Assembly (NCBI GenBank): GCA_948648655.1
Contig: CAPKVJ010000004.1
Coordinates: forward strand, 1 to 64,000
From: an uncultured Candidatus Saccharibacteria bacterium
GTDB taxonomy: Bacteria; Patescibacteriota; Saccharimonadia; Saccharimonadales; Saccharimonadaceae
Direction of reading: 5' to 3'
Length of the DNA stretch: 64,000 bases
Shown piece after piece: positions 48,868 to 59,154 of the stretch; position 1 is the stretch's first letter, and every line of letters starts with the position of its first letter. Both the position numbers and the translations under genes were made by a program. The notes beneath the pieces were generated by a model that did no database searches, was not told where the DNA came from, and saw nothing but the letters and a program-made list of their open reading frames with translations.

Positions 48868-51312
48868 TTAGATTGCCTCGCCACCGGCTTCGGCAGCTAC
48901 GGCAATAATTCTATTCATTATATCAGCGATTTCTTCAGAATTCAAAGTTTTTTGCGGATCCGAGAATTTGATGCGGAAAGAGAGGTTTTTGCGCGATGTA
49001 TCGTCGTCTTGATATATTGAGACTGGTGTTAGCGAGTAGATTAATCCCTGTTTATCTAGAAAATCCGCCAATGCTTGATCAATGCGACCAAATGGGGTCT
49101 CGGAGTCCACCCGCAAAGTAATATCACGCTCGACAAATGGAAAACGCGACAATTTGAGATCAACTTTGAGACTGCGTGGGGCCTCAACGAGTTTGTCCAG
49201 AGAAAGTTCAAGGGCTGAAATTGGTTGCTGGAGCTTAAAATTCTCTAACACCGAGACTTTAACTTCGCCAAAGGCGCCAACGACCTGACCAGCAACGATG
49301 ACTTCTACCGAACGTTTTGGCTCAAGATAGGGGTGATGTGAGGCGACTGTAGGCGAAATAGCAATATACTCAACTGGAAGTTTTAGCTGATTGAAAAGTG
49401 CTAATACTTTTGCTTTTAGATCGTAATAATCACCAAGATTTACAATTCCAAGATGCATTTTGGTGATTGGCGTATGATCATCATTCAGACCAGAAGATTT
49501 GCGGGCAATCTGATTCATTTCGTAAAGACAGAAATTATGATGGCCGGATTTGATGTTTTCGCGTACTTTATCTAGCAGGCTGGGTACTATTTCTGGTCGG
49601 AAACATTGCAATTCGGGCGAAATTGAGTTGGTAATTTCATAGCAATCATCGGGATCACGATTGACTTTTTCTATGAGTGCTCGGCTAACAAAAGAATAAG
49701 TTAAGAGCTCATTCATGGCTAATTGATCCGACAAGATGCTACGAAGCTCGTCTTTTAATTTGATCAGTGGGTCAATTTCAGCTTCTAGGAATGGTCGATT
49801 CGGTAAAACCAACGGAATATTGTCATACCCCAACAAACGTCCGACTTCTTCAATGATGTCTTCTGGAATATGAATGTCAGTACGCCAAGCAGGAGAGGTT
49901 ATTTCTAGATGAGCATCACACGGAACTTTGACTTTGAAGCCGACATTTTCCAATGTAGTAGCAATCGTATCCGCATCGTAATCAGTACCGAGCAAACTAT
50001 TGATTCTTTCTGTTGTGATTTTTACAACAGTTACTTTTTCCTCGCCTGGATAATCGTCGGCAAACGCCAATACATCGACTCCCAGTCGCCGAATAGCTTC
50101 TTCGAGAACTGGCATAGTCATAGCGGTCGGCTGTCCTTTGGTGAACCGTGTAATCGCTTCAGAGAAGATCCCGTGCGCCATTTGGGTTTTGCGTAAATTA
50201 TATAGTGAGAAAGTTGCGCTCTCGAGAACAACGCGTTTTGTGCTGGCGTCGATTTCGGTATTTTTCCCACCCATTGCTCCAGCTAATGCTACTGGAACAT
50301 TATTAGATGTAATCAAAATGTCATCAGTAATGCACTTGATAGTTTTGCCGTCAAGCAGTTGCAGCTCTTCGCCGTCTTCTGCTGCGCGAACAATTATCTT
50401 TGGAGTTTTGCTACCGCCAACAGCCACAAGTTTGTCGTAATCAAAAGCGTGGAGCGGCTGACCGGTCTCAAGCATAATCATATTCGTCAAATCAACCATT
50501 GGATCAATCGCACGCATACCAGATTTGGCAAGGAAAACGGCGGATTTGGTCAAATATTTGCTGGGCTGATTGTCCTTCAAATCAAAAACGGCACAAGAAT
50601 AACGCGGGCATAGTACTGAATCCTGGATTTTGACTTCTAGGGGTAAGTCAGAAATACTTTTTAGGCTCTCACTATGTGCAAAAGCTTCTGGTTCTACAAA
50701 CTTAATGCCTAATATGCCAGCAACCTCACGCGCAAAGCCGATGATACCAAAACAGTCTGGGCGGTGAGTTAGTGATTTATTTTCGACGTCAAGAATAATG
50801 TCGTTAAGCCCAAAAATCTCTGCAAAGTCGTCACCAGGCTGGGCAAATTTAGGATCGATTTCGGCGATAGACTTGTGCTCATTATCTAGGCCGAGTTCGT
50901 CAGCTCCAGCTAGCATACCATTTGACTCATATCCCCGTAACTTACGCACAGTTAATTTAAAATTCTCATTACCGTAAGTTTCGGGGACGATCGCTCCTGG
51001 TGTAATCCAGACTGCTAGCATACCAGCATAGACATTTGGCGCGCCACAGACTACCTGCACAAGACCATTCTCGAGCTGATTAAAATCTTGGTTATGAATA
51101 CCGGCATCAATCTGACAAAGGTGAAGGTGGGTATCGGGTATCGGTTCGCAACTCACAACTTTAGCAATGTAAATCCCTTGATAACGTGGGGTCAGGTCGA
51201 TGACTTCTTCGATTTCTACCAAACGCGACCCAATTAGTGAAATAAGTTCTGCGTCCGTAATCCCGTCTGGGATTTGGACATACTCTTTAACTTTATTTAA
51301 CGAAATACGCAT
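48868..51312 (-). CDS. pheT: phenylalanyl-tRNA synthetase beta subunit
   Basis: 814 residues. The EMAP-type tRNA-binding domain (about 45-160) has VVCGAPNV and GVESNGML-like GYESNGMLAG. The B3/B4 editing domain, B5 (VTVVKITTERINSLLG), the catalytic-like core and a C-terminal FDX-ACB domain opening SRFPFVERDITL all follow in the standard order. The ATG directly follows the pheS stop (TAGATG). Confidence 0.96.
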   Translation of the reverse strand: MRISLNKVKEYVQIPDGITDAELISLIGSRLVEIEEVIDLTPRYQGIYIAKVVSCEPIPDTHLHLCQIDAGIHNQDFNQLENGLVQVVCGAPNVYAGMLAVWITPGAIVPETYGNENFKLTVRKLRGYESNGMLAGADELGLDNEHKSIAEIDPKFAQPGDDFAEIFGLNDIILDVENKSLTHRPDCFGIIGFAREVAGILGIKFVEPEAFAHSESLKSISDLPLEVKIQDSVLCPRYSCAVFDLKDNQPSKYLTKSAVFLAKSGMRAIDPMVDLTNMIMLETGQPLHAFDYDKLVAVGGSKTPKIIVRAAEDGEELQLLDGKTIKCITDDILITSNNVPVALAGAMGGKNTEIDASTKRVVLESATFSLYNLRKTQMAHGIFSEAITRFTKGQPTAMTMPVLEEAIRRLGVDVLAFADDYPGEEKVTVVKITTERINSLLGTDYDADTIATTLENVGFKVKVPCDAHLEITSPAWRTDIHIPEDIIEEVGRLLGYDNIPLVLPNRPFLEAEIDPLIKLKDELRSILSDQLAMNELLTYSFVSRALIEKVNRDPDDCYEITNSISPELQCFRPEIVPSLLDKVRENIKSGHHNFCLYEMNQIARKSSGLNDDHTPITKMHLGIVNLGDYYDLKAKVLALFNQLKLPVEYIAISPTVASHHPYLEPKRSVEVIVAGQVVGAFGEVKVSVLENFKLQQPISALELSLDKLVEAPRSLKVDLKLSRFPFVERDITLRVDSETPFGRIDQALADFLDKQGLIYSLTPVSIYQDDDTSRKNLSFRIKFSDPQKTLNSEEIADIMNRIIAVAAEAGGEAI

Positions 51313-52254
51313 CTAAAATTCCTCCAAAAAGTCAAGTTTGCCAGATTCAAAATAACGCACATCACCAAGCCCATATTTTAACATCGCAAGGCGATCAATG
51401 CCTCCACCCCAAGCGAATCCGCTGTAGGTTTCTGGATTGATACCGGCAGCCTTGAGGACATTAGGATGAATCATGCCGCAACCGCCCATTTCAAGCCAAC
51501 CTTTTCCGCCAAGCGAAGCGGGTTTTTCAATCAAAAATTCGGCTGATGGCTCGGTAAATGGGAAGTAGCCTGGTTGAGTCTTAAGATTAAGCTTTTGACC
51601 GTAATAGGACTCAAAGAAATGTTTCAAAATACCGAAAAGCTGGCCCATATTGGCATCTTTGGATACAAATACGCCTTCACACTGATAAAAGGTATGTTCG
51701 TGAGTAGCATCGGCGTCTTCATTGCGAAAGACGCGGCCAGGTATGGCGACAGCGATCTTTCCGCCGTCCGCAAGGCGATGCTGGTATTTTTTGAGTGCGC
51801 GATGTTGCATAGTAGAAGTGTGCGCAGGCGGGATAAACCCCTCACTAGTGCGAAAGGTGTCATAACCATCGCGAGCAGGATGTTCTTTGGGGAAATTCAA
51901 GCTGTCAAACATATGAAATTCATCATCAAGCTGACGCGATTCCATAATATCAAATCCCATTTCCGAGTAAATACTGATTACGCGCTCTAGCTCTGTCATC
52001 AGTGGATGTTTTGAACCACGTTTAATTGTGGGAATAGGCTGGTTAGGAGCGCAAGGCGCAGAGACGTCGATTGGAGTGATTTTTTCATTTTTTTCTGCCG
52101 CTTCGGCTGCAGCGATAGCAGAAAGGATTTGTTGTTTCTGGGCATTCAAATCACGCCCAAACTCTCCTCTTTGTTCTGGCGGTAAAGTTTTGATTTTGGC
52201 GTACTCAGAGTTTAGACCCTTGAGCTTTTCTCGCAATTTCTCTATTTCGGACAT
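51313..52254 (-). CDS. pheS: phenylalanyl-tRNA synthetase alpha subunit
   Basis: 313 residues, with a shortened N-terminal coiled coil (usual about 340). Class II core: HPLMTELERVISIYSEMGFD, FNFPKEHPARD-like NFPKEHPARDGYDTF, RVFRNEDADATHEHTFYQCEG and motif 3 GFAWGGGIDRLAML. TATAAT ends 6 nt before the ATG, so the operon message is probably leaderless. Confidence 0.96.
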   Translation of the reverse strand: MSEIEKLREKLKGLNSEYAKIKTLPPEQRGEFGRDLNAQKQQILSAIAAAEAAEKNEKITPIDVSAPCAPNQPIPTIKRGSKHPLMTELERVISIYSEMGFDIMESRQLDDEFHMFDSLNFPKEHPARDGYDTFRTSEGFIPPAHTSTMQHRALKKYQHRLADGGKIAVAIPGRVFRNEDADATHEHTFYQCEGVFVSKDANMGQLFGILKHFFESYYGQKLNLKTQPGYFPFTEPSAEFLIEKPASLGGKGWLEMGGCGMIHPNVLKAAGINPETYSGFAWGGGIDRLAMLKYGLGDVRYFESGKLDFLEEF

Positions 52255-52320
52255 ATATATATTATAGCATAGGACTTCGCCCGAGAGATAATTGCATCGT
52301 GATTCAGGATAGATTTCGCG

Positions 52321-52542
52321 CTAGATAAAGAAAATTCCGATAAGCGAAAGGATGGCGAGGACAATCAAGACAATCCAAACCCACGTGAATTTATTGGTTT
52401 TTTGAGTGTCTTTAGAATAATCAGAGGTATCAGCATCTTCCAAGTCACGACGAGACTGCTGGGCGCGTGCGCGCAAATCGGCAGAAATACGGCGGTTGAT
52501 TTCTGTATTATCATTAGTGTCTTTGGTCATCATGATACCCAT
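52321..52542 (-). CDS. small tail-anchored membrane protein
   Basis: 73 residues. Charged N-terminus and one C-terminal membrane helix (about 52-73). An AAAGGAT site precedes the ATG. No family recognised. Divergent from the aquaporin-like gene. Confidence 0.6.
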   Translation of the reverse strand: MGIMMTKDTNDNTEINRRISADLRARAQQSRRDLEDADTSDYSKDTQKTNKFTWVWIVLIVLAILSLIGIFFI

Positions 52543-52641
52543 AACTTATCCTTTACTTTTACCTTGCGCTTATTTTTACTTCCCAATTGTAACATAGGTG
52601 TGATATAATGCGAAGGAATATTAGTGTTAAGGAGGTTATAA

Positions 52642-53544
52642 ATGGCAAATCAAAAGCCAAAGAAGACAACCGCAAAGAAGTCTTCAAATAAACCAGAGAA
52701 CAAGAAGGAAGTTGTTGCAACGCCAGCCGCCAAGACCGACAGCGTTAAACCTTCTTCTAAAGGTTTCTTCGCACGCAAGTGTGATGCAAACGAAAATATT
52801 TTAACAATCTTTAAATCGAGCAAAATTTGGGGCGCATTGGTCGGCGAGCTAGTCGGTACGATGTTGGTAGTTATGTTACTACTGACACTGGGCGTACAAC
52901 CGCTCTACTTGATTTTTGCAATTATCGGTGTTTATATCGCGATTGTGGGAATTTCTGGTGCCAATTTGAATCCGTTAGTGACCGTTGGTATGATGGCAAC
53001 GCGTCGTATGTCGGCTATTCGTGGCGTGCTTTATATCCTAGCGCAGGTATTGGGTGCTTGGATCGGATTGATTATCGTTAATGCTTTCCGACTAGGTAGC
53101 GGTACTGCTTCCGAACTGCCGATGATGGCCGAGATTAGTGGCGATGTCTTTTGGACAGTAGCACTAGTTGAGCTATTAGGTGCTATCGTGATTGCTTTCT
53201 GCTATGCACGTGGACTACGTTTTGCACGCAAGAGTCCAGTTACTTTTGCGCTCGCCGTTACTAGTGGTATGACGCTTGCAATTATCTTCGGGATTGTGAT
53301 TACACAGAGCTTCTTTGGTTTGATGGATAGCTTTATCTTCAACCCAGCGGCTGCTTTGATGTATCAGATTTTGCCAACAACGGCAGAAAACTTTGGCGAA
53401 TTGGCCGGTCTAGCTGGCTTGGCCCTACTAGCTTACGTCATTGTTCCGATGATCGGCGGAGTGATCGGGTTCTTCATCTCGGATATTGCTACAAAGCTGT
53501 CTGCCGGTGGCTACAGCTGCGACGATTACGATTGCGAGGAATAA
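52642..53544 (+). CDS. divergent aquaporin/glycerol facilitator (MIP family)
   Basis: 300 residues. A Lys-rich N-terminus (1-50) precedes six hydrophobic helices. The first half-helix motif is SGANLNPLVTVG (NPL for NPA) and the second is FNPAAALMYQ (NPA kept). Such pores carry water, glycerol or small solutes. The C-terminus is Cys/Asp-rich (CDDYDCEE). AAGGAGG site 6 nt before the ATG; TATAAT about 45 nt upstream. Confidence 0.85.
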   Translation: MANQKPKKTTAKKSSNKPENKKEVVATPAAKTDSVKPSSKGFFARKCDANENILTIFKSSKIWGALVGELVGTMLVVMLLLTLGVQPLYLIFAIIGVYIAIVGISGANLNPLVTVGMMATRRMSAIRGVLYILAQVLGAWIGLIIVNAFRLGSGTASELPMMAEISGDVFWTVALVELLGAIVIAFCYARGLRFARKSPVTFALAVTSGMTLAIIFGIVITQSFFGLMDSFIFNPAAALMYQILPTTAENFGELAGLAGLALLAYVIVPMIGGVIGFFISDIATKLSAGGYSCDDYDCEE

Positions 53545-53570
53545 AACTCTACGCAAGCAATAATTTGTGG

Positions 53571-53600
53571 AATAGTGTCTCGACGAGAGGCACTATTTTT
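53571..53600 (+). terminator. terminator after the aquaporin-like gene
   Basis: AATAGTGTCTC and GAGGCACTATT arms followed by T5. Confidence 0.85.
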
Positions 53601-53631
53601 ATGAATCACGGTATGCTATAATATTTATGTT

Positions 53632-55647
53632 ATGGTAGAAAAATCCGCAGGGGAAGACAAAAACATTGAGCCAGTAAGCATTGAAAAAAATACAAAAAAG
53701 AAGGACGAGAATCCCAAGTCTAGACGATACAAGCACCCAATGCCTGGAGTGCTAAGGGTGCTTTCTTCGGGAATGTTTTTGTTAGTGGTCTCGATTTTGA
53801 TTACATGGTATGTGTTGTGGCGAGGGTTCAACTGTGATAATGAGGCGTTAGGGGCATTTATTCGTGATAAGACTGGTCTTTTTAGCTATAGCTGTTTGAT
53901 CATCTTCCTACTAACAACGACTTTGGCAGCTTTTTTGTGGCGGCCTTTCTTAGCAGCAGGGATTGTATTTTCGATTGCAAGTGCCCTGACTTACGCACAC
54001 ATACAGAAGTTAGAGGTGCGGGCGACACCACTTCTGCCGGAGGATTTATTGATGGCAGATCAGATGGGAGAGCTGGAGAGTTTTATTGATGTCGGCGATA
54101 TAGTGCGTCTGGTCGCAGGAATTTGTTTCGTTTTGCTCGGCTGTGGGTTATTGGAGCACTTTTTGAGGCGTGTCATCGGGCGAGATAGGAAGGCGTTGCC
54201 ATTTTGGGATCGAATTGCGTTGATCCCTAGATTAGCGGTTGGTTTTACTTCTCTAGCAATACTCGTAATGTTGGCGGCACCAGTTATGCAACAGGATGCG
54301 AGCAAAATAGACCCTGAATGGCTTGATACGAATTTAGACTTCGTTGCTTGGCGACAATGGGAAAATTACGGCAAGAATGGTTTTGTGATTGGGTTTTTAT
54401 ATAATTTATCGTCATTAAGGCTCAAGGAGCCAGAGGGCTATAGTCGCGAACGAGTAGCAGAGATTTATGAAGAGTATGAGGCGGACAAAGAAAAAGATGC
54501 CGACAGGAAACCATTAAGCGAATTAGTCGACAATCTGATTGTCGTACTGAGTGAGAGTTCATATGATCCCGCCGTATTAGGTGAACGCTATGCAAACTCG
54601 GGGGGTGATGTGACGCCAAATTTGCATAAACTTTTCAAAGAATACCCCAGCGGATACATGTATTCACCTGAATATGGCGGTGGCACAGCTAATGTCGAAT
54701 TTGCAGTATTGACTGGGTTGTCTAACGCTTGGCTGAATACAACACCGTACGTCTCTTCGCTTGCAAAGGCAAAAACTGTTGAAGGAATAGCTAGTCTAGC
54801 AAAGGCTAATGGCTTCGAGAACACGGCCATACATTCGTATTATGGTACGATGTATAAGCGAGATTTTGTTTATAATAATATGCTGTTTGACGATTTTATT
54901 GATGTTGAGGGCATGCAACATCGCGAACACGAATATTTGAGCGAGTATATAAATGACCGGTCGGTTTATCAAGAAGCACTAGATGTTTTACGCAATGGGG
55001 ATGGAAAGAAAATGCTGAATTTAGTAACGATGCAAAACCATGCTCCATATAATTTTGCAAAGTATCCCGAAACTAATTTCCCTATCAAAAATCCGGGCGG
55101 AGTAATTAATGTCTCATATACGGAAGCATCGTATGAAAGTCTGTACCATGCTGATGAGTATCTGGGCGAGTTCATTGAGGGACTAGACAAGCTAGAGGGC
55201 AAGACCGTGATGCTATGGTACGGCGATCATGCTGCTGGGGTGTTGAGGGATTATGCGGAATCTGGGGATCCTGAATTGGTAAACCTAACGCATCTGACGC
55301 CGTATTTTGTGTATGCGAATTTTGGACTAAATGATCTATATACGGAAGAAGAAATTGCTGAATGGAATAAAGAACTGGGGTTTGATTTCCCGACAAAAGG
55401 CGTGGATTTGCCGACCGTGACGCCAAATTGTTTGTCAAATATTATGTATAACTTGCTAGGAGCAGAAAAGCCAGTACTGGGATACGTATTAGATGAGGTG
55501 TGTAGCAATATAGACACGGCGATACTAGCGCCATCGTACCATCAAGAAAGCGGATTGCCAGAGAATAAACTCGCGGAAGATTACGAGCTCCTTAGCTACG
55601 ATCTACTGGGTGGGAAGTATTATTGGCGGGATTTGGAAAAGAAATAA
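53632..55647 (+). CDS. LTA synthase-like membrane phosphoglycerol transferase (sulfatase fold)
   Basis: 671 residues. Five membrane helices (about 40-230) precede an extracellular sulfatase-fold domain. Metal and nucleophile residues are visible: E in VLSESSYD, the Thr of GGGTANVEF (about 352), H in MQNHAPYN and D-H in WYGDHAAG. The family polymerises glycerol phosphate from phosphatidylglycerol or transfers it to other glycans. TATAAT lies 9 nt before the ATG. Convergent with metG. Confidence 0.9.
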   Translation: MVEKSAGEDKNIEPVSIEKNTKKKDENPKSRRYKHPMPGVLRVLSSGMFLLVVSILITWYVLWRGFNCDNEALGAFIRDKTGLFSYSCLIIFLLTTTLAAFLWRPFLAAGIVFSIASALTYAHIQKLEVRATPLLPEDLLMADQMGELESFIDVGDIVRLVAGICFVLLGCGLLEHFLRRVIGRDRKALPFWDRIALIPRLAVGFTSLAILVMLAAPVMQQDASKIDPEWLDTNLDFVAWRQWENYGKNGFVIGFLYNLSSLRLKEPEGYSRERVAEIYEEYEADKEKDADRKPLSELVDNLIVVLSESSYDPAVLGERYANSGGDVTPNLHKLFKEYPSGYMYSPEYGGGTANVEFAVLTGLSNAWLNTTPYVSSLAKAKTVEGIASLAKANGFENTAIHSYYGTMYKRDFVYNNMLFDDFIDVEGMQHREHEYLSEYINDRSVYQEALDVLRNGDGKKMLNLVTMQNHAPYNFAKYPETNFPIKNPGGVINVSYTEASYESLYHADEYLGEFIEGLDKLEGKTVMLWYGDHAAGVLRDYAESGDPELVNLTHLTPYFVYANFGLNDLYTEEEIAEWNKELGFDFPTKGVDLPTVTPNCLSNIMYNLLGAEKPVLGYVLDEVCSNIDTAILAPSYHQESGLPENKLAEDYELLSYDLLGGKYYWRDLEKK

Positions 55648-55672
55648 GCGGCGTAGACAGAGTTCTGGAACT

Positions 55673-57094
55673 CTACCTGTTCTTCGGAAACAAGGCCTGT
55701 TCTGGAGCAGTAATGACTGTTTGTGCCGTAAATATCTCAATGATTTTGCCTGCCGTATCTGGTAGGAATGGTACTAGTAATTTTGCAACTTCAAGCAAAG
55801 ATTCGACTAGCGCATGCAAAACCTCTTCTAGTTTACTAGTTTCGCCATTTTTGGCTAATTCCCAAGGTTTCTGCTGGTCGATTGTACGGTTTATATCCTG
55901 CACCCTTCCCCAAGCATAATCGAGGGCTTTAGTAAATTCATAATTCCCCATTAAATCGAGATATTCCGGCGATAGCTCATTTGAGCAATCACAACCTTTG
56001 ATCTGATTCTTGTGACAAAGTGTGGCGAGCCTCTGAACGAGATTGCCGAGATCATTAGCAAGTTCGTTATTGTAGGCGTCTTCGAATTTTTCCCACGTAA
56101 AATCAGAATCAGCGAAGGTATCAACATGACGCAAGAAATAGTAGCGGAAAGCTTCTACTCCATGTTCATCGATTACCTCTAGCGGATCTACAACATTACC
56201 AATACTCTTGCTCATTTTTTGACCATCAGCGAGAACATAGCCATGCGATACGATGTGCTCTGGAAGAGGCAAGTCGAGTCCCAGCAGAATTGCCGGCCAA
56301 GTAATAGCATGAAAGCGCAAAATATCCTTGCCAATAAATTGCGTATCTGCTGGCCAAAAGTCAGAAATGTCGTTATCCGGGTAGCCCAAAACTGTGATAT
56401 AGTTGCTCAAGGCATCAAGCCAAACATACATGACTTGCGAATCATCATCAGGGACTGGTACACCCCAGCTGAGTTGCCCAACAGGGCGCGAGATAGAAAT
56501 GTCAGGGGCATCATCAAGGAGACGTAAAACTTCTTTCTTGCGAAATTCAGGAAGAATTTGCATTTTATCGCGCTCAATTTGGTCGCGAATTTCGTCTTTA
56601 AAATCAGAAATCCGCAAATAATAATTCTTTTCGGTCAATTTTTCATAAGGTTTTTGGTGGTCCGGGCAACAGCCATGATTCTCTTCGTATTCTTTTGCCG
56701 TAACGAAGCGTTCGCAGCCTTCACAATACCAACCGTTATAGTCTGCCGAGTAGATGTGCGGGGTAAGTTTTCGCCATATTTCTTGACAACGACGCACGTG
56801 ATCAGGATCAGTGGTACGGATTATGTCAGAATAACTAATATTGAGCTTTTGAACAAAATCTTGGAATTTTTTTGAGTTGAGGGTAGCATATTCTTCTACT
56901 GACATGCCATTCTTGGCTGCGGTACTAAAAACTTTATTACCATGTTCATCGGTACCGATTTGAAAACGCACTTCATCACCCAAACTGCGGCGAAAACGTG
57001 CATAGGCATCTGCCAATAGATAATCCATCGCATGGCCAATATGCGGATTACCATTAACATAAGGTATTGCGGTACAAATATAAACTTTTGACAT
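55673..57094 (-). CDS. metG: methionyl-tRNA synthetase
   Basis: 473 residues. HIGH at 18-21, KMSKS near 295, and a zinc region CEGCERF ... CCPDH. The anticodon-binding helical domain ends the protein; the C-terminal tRNA-binding (EMAP) dimerisation domain found in many MetRS is absent. TATAAT lies 9 nt before the ATG. Confidence 0.96.
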   Translation of the reverse strand: MSKVYICTAIPYVNGNPHIGHAMDYLLADAYARFRRSLGDEVRFQIGTDEHGNKVFSTAAKNGMSVEEYATLNSKKFQDFVQKLNISYSDIIRTTDPDHVRRCQEIWRKLTPHIYSADYNGWYCEGCERFVTAKEYEENHGCCPDHQKPYEKLTEKNYYLRISDFKDEIRDQIERDKMQILPEFRKKEVLRLLDDAPDISISRPVGQLSWGVPVPDDDSQVMYVWLDALSNYITVLGYPDNDISDFWPADTQFIGKDILRFHAITWPAILLGLDLPLPEHIVSHGYVLADGQKMSKSIGNVVDPLEVIDEHGVEAFRYYFLRHVDTFADSDFTWEKFEDAYNNELANDLGNLVQRLATLCHKNQIKGCDCSNELSPEYLDLMGNYEFTKALDYAWGRVQDINRTIDQQKPWELAKNGETSKLEEVLHALVESLLEVAKLLVPFLPDTAGKIIEIFTAQTVITAPEQALFPKNR

Positions 57095-57112
57095 GATATA
57101 CTTATTATACTA

Positions 57113-57136
57113 CAAAAAATCCCCCGAATGGAGGAT
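57113..57136 (-). terminator. terminator of the 57157 gene
   Basis: ATCCTCC-ATTC-GGGGGAT followed by T6 on the minus strand, just before the metG promoter. Confidence 0.85.
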
Positions 57137-57156
57137 CTTTTGCTAATAGCTCTAAG

Positions 57157-58275
57157 CTATTCAGTACTACAGTTAAAACCGGAAGCTACGTAATGCGCTT
57201 CGACGCCACTAATGGACAAATCCTGATCGACGGCGCCCTCGCCATAAATTAGGCCTTGTGCGACGCTGTCAGTCAAATCTGTACCTTCGATTAATTTATA
57301 GGTTGATTTCATTGTGCTGCCCTCAATCGCCTGCTCGCCGACTAATACGCCTTGTGTATTGAATGAAGCGGCGAAGTTATCGCGTGCGACATTAGCATCG
57401 CCCTCGTTATCAAGAGTTGCGTCATAATTGAACTCGATTGAGCTTAATTTATCATTAGTGTAATCAGCTACAACTGCGACGTTACCAATTACCTCATGAT
57501 CGTAACCGATGAGATAATTAAAATCGCTAGATTTGGTGCAAGTGAGAATCTGCATAGAATCGTCCGTATTGTCTTCGGAGATGCTAGGAACATAAACAAC
57601 CTTCGGGTTATCTAATGCCTTGAAATAAAGAACTGCAAAAACGATAGCAGCGATAACCCCCAGTACAGCGATAGCCGCTAGTAGGATTGTCAGAGTATTG
57701 GAGCCGGCAGGTTTTTTCATTTTTGGCGCAGCAGTAGGCTGAACAGGAGGAGCCATTGTTGGTGCGGATGCCGGCATTGATGTGGGCGTAGGATTAGGTG
57801 ATGCTACCGGTGTAGCGGTAGAGGCCGAAGAAGCATGAGGTGTAGTAGAAGCAGAGCCAGGTGCGGTTGTAGGGGCAGCTACTGGCGTCGTCTGTTCATT
57901 GCTAGTAGCACTGGGCTGTGAAAATGGATTATACGGAGCTTGTGCAGGTGCACTGCTAGCTGCAGTATCAAGTGGGTCACTAGGGCTTGGAGAGAGCGGA
58001 TTAGTCGGAGCCGGAGCGACATCCGCTGGTACGGAAGTTACGCTACCGATTGAGCCTGGTACTGGTGCAGCCGGCACCAGAGGCTCTTCAATTGTTGGTG
58101 GGGCAAAGGGGTTTTCTGCAGGTGCACTATCAGTCGTGATACCATCAAGCCCAGAGACAGCCGAAAGATCTGTTGATATCGGAGACGTTAGGTCCGAGCT
58201 ATCTGCTGGAGCGGGTGACGCTCCTAGATTTGGTATGCCCGAGTTTGTTAATGGATTGTTATCTTCAGGGTTCAT
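57157..58275 (-). CDS. membrane protein with long Pro/Ala/Ser/Thr-rich N-terminal region
   Basis: 372 residues. Residues 1 to about 188 are low-complexity Pro/Ala/Ser/Thr with no Lys until a KMKKP just before one membrane helix (about 195-218). The last 150 residues form an extracellular domain with two Cys (TCTKSSD and FNCSTE) that may pair. Same plan as the protein at 12919. AAGGGAGG site; promoter TTGCTT, 17 nt, TAAAAT upstream. Confidence 0.65.
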   Translation of the reverse strand: MNPEDNNPLTNSGIPNLGASPAPADSSDLTSPISTDLSAVSGLDGITTDSAPAENPFAPPTIEEPLVPAAPVPGSIGSVTSVPADVAPAPTNPLSPSPSDPLDTAASSAPAQAPYNPFSQPSATSNEQTTPVAAPTTAPGSASTTPHASSASTATPVASPNPTPTSMPASAPTMAPPVQPTAAPKMKKPAGSNTLTILLAAIAVLGVIAAIVFAVLYFKALDNPKVVYVPSISEDNTDDSMQILTCTKSSDFNYLIGYDHEVIGNVAVVADYTNDKLSSIEFNYDATLDNEGDANVARDNFAASFNTQGVLVGEQAIEGSTMKSTYKLIEGTDLTDSVAQGLIYGEGAVDQDLSISGVEAHYVASGFNCSTE

Positions 58276-58385
58276 TCTGCCTCCCTTTTGCCTACTTTCA
58301 TTATTTTAATTTGTTCTATTTTTGTGGTTTATACCTAGTTCTGATTTTATTTTAACGCTTATGCTACGATAAAGCAAGCACTTTT

Positions 58386-59153
58386 TTACTTCATAGCTCT
58401 TGCCAACTCTTCCCAATCTATTAGTTCAAGGTCTTGGGCACGGGCATTAGGACTGATACCATTTTTAAATAGAATTTCCTGCCATGCTTCTCGCGTATTG
58501 CCATATCCGGTAAGATTATGAATTAGTTTCTTGCGTGGGCTCGAAAAACCACGTTTAGCAAGCTTGACCGCTTCCGGCGATAGAATCTTCTCCTGAAGCG
58601 GAGTCAATATAATGACTTGGCTGTCTACTTTGGGCGGAGGCGTAAATTCTGCCGCTTTGACGACTGGGCCTAGTTCGACTTCGGCCCGGTTCTGTACGCT
58701 GACTGACAAAAAGGTATGGGAGCCAGGTTCGGCAGCAATACGTTCGGCGACTTCTTTTTGAATTAGTAATACAATGCGACGGGGAGATGGTGTGGCATTT
58801 AGTAAATGTCGGATAATTGGCGAAGTAATGTAATAAGGAATATTCCCAACTACAACATAGTTGTCAGTCTTTACAGTTACAGACAATTTTACTTGCAAGA
58901 TATCATCATGAATAACTTCGAGATTTGTATTGGGGAAAGATTTGGGTAGATTTGTCGCTAAACGCTCATCAAATTCAACCGCAATCACTTTTGAAAAACG
59001 TTTCAATAAACTAGAGGTCAGAGTACCAAGACCAGGCCCGATTTCAAGGCATACAGTCTCTGCGTCGGCGCCGTCTCGTGCGAGATTGGCAATTTCATCA
59101 AGTATGGCACGATTTTTGAGCCAGTGTTGGCCGAGCGACTTGTTGTTTTTCAT
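58386..59153 (-). CDS. ksgA: 16S rRNA (adenine1518/1519-N6)-dimethyltransferase
   Basis: 255 residues. GQHWLKNRAIL, LEIGPGLGTLTSSLL, VIAVEFDERL and VVGNIPYYITSPI (motif IV NIPYY) are all in order. Dimethylates the 3'-end helix of 16S rRNA. Starts 1 nt after the stop of the G5/transglycosylase gene. In Bacillus a yabE-type gene also lies near ksgA, so the pairing is conserved across phyla. Confidence 0.96.
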   Translation of the reverse strand: MKNNKSLGQHWLKNRAILDEIANLARDGADAETVCLEIGPGLGTLTSSLLKRFSKVIAVEFDERLATNLPKSFPNTNLEVIHDDILQVKLSVTVKTDNYVVVGNIPYYITSPIIRHLLNATPSPRRIVLLIQKEVAERIAAEPGSHTFLSVSVQNRAEVELGPVVKAAEFTPPPKVDSQVIILTPLQEKILSPEAVKLAKRGFSSPRKKLIHNLTGYGNTREAWQEILFKNGISPNARAQDLELIDWEELARAMK

Positions 59154-59154
59154 T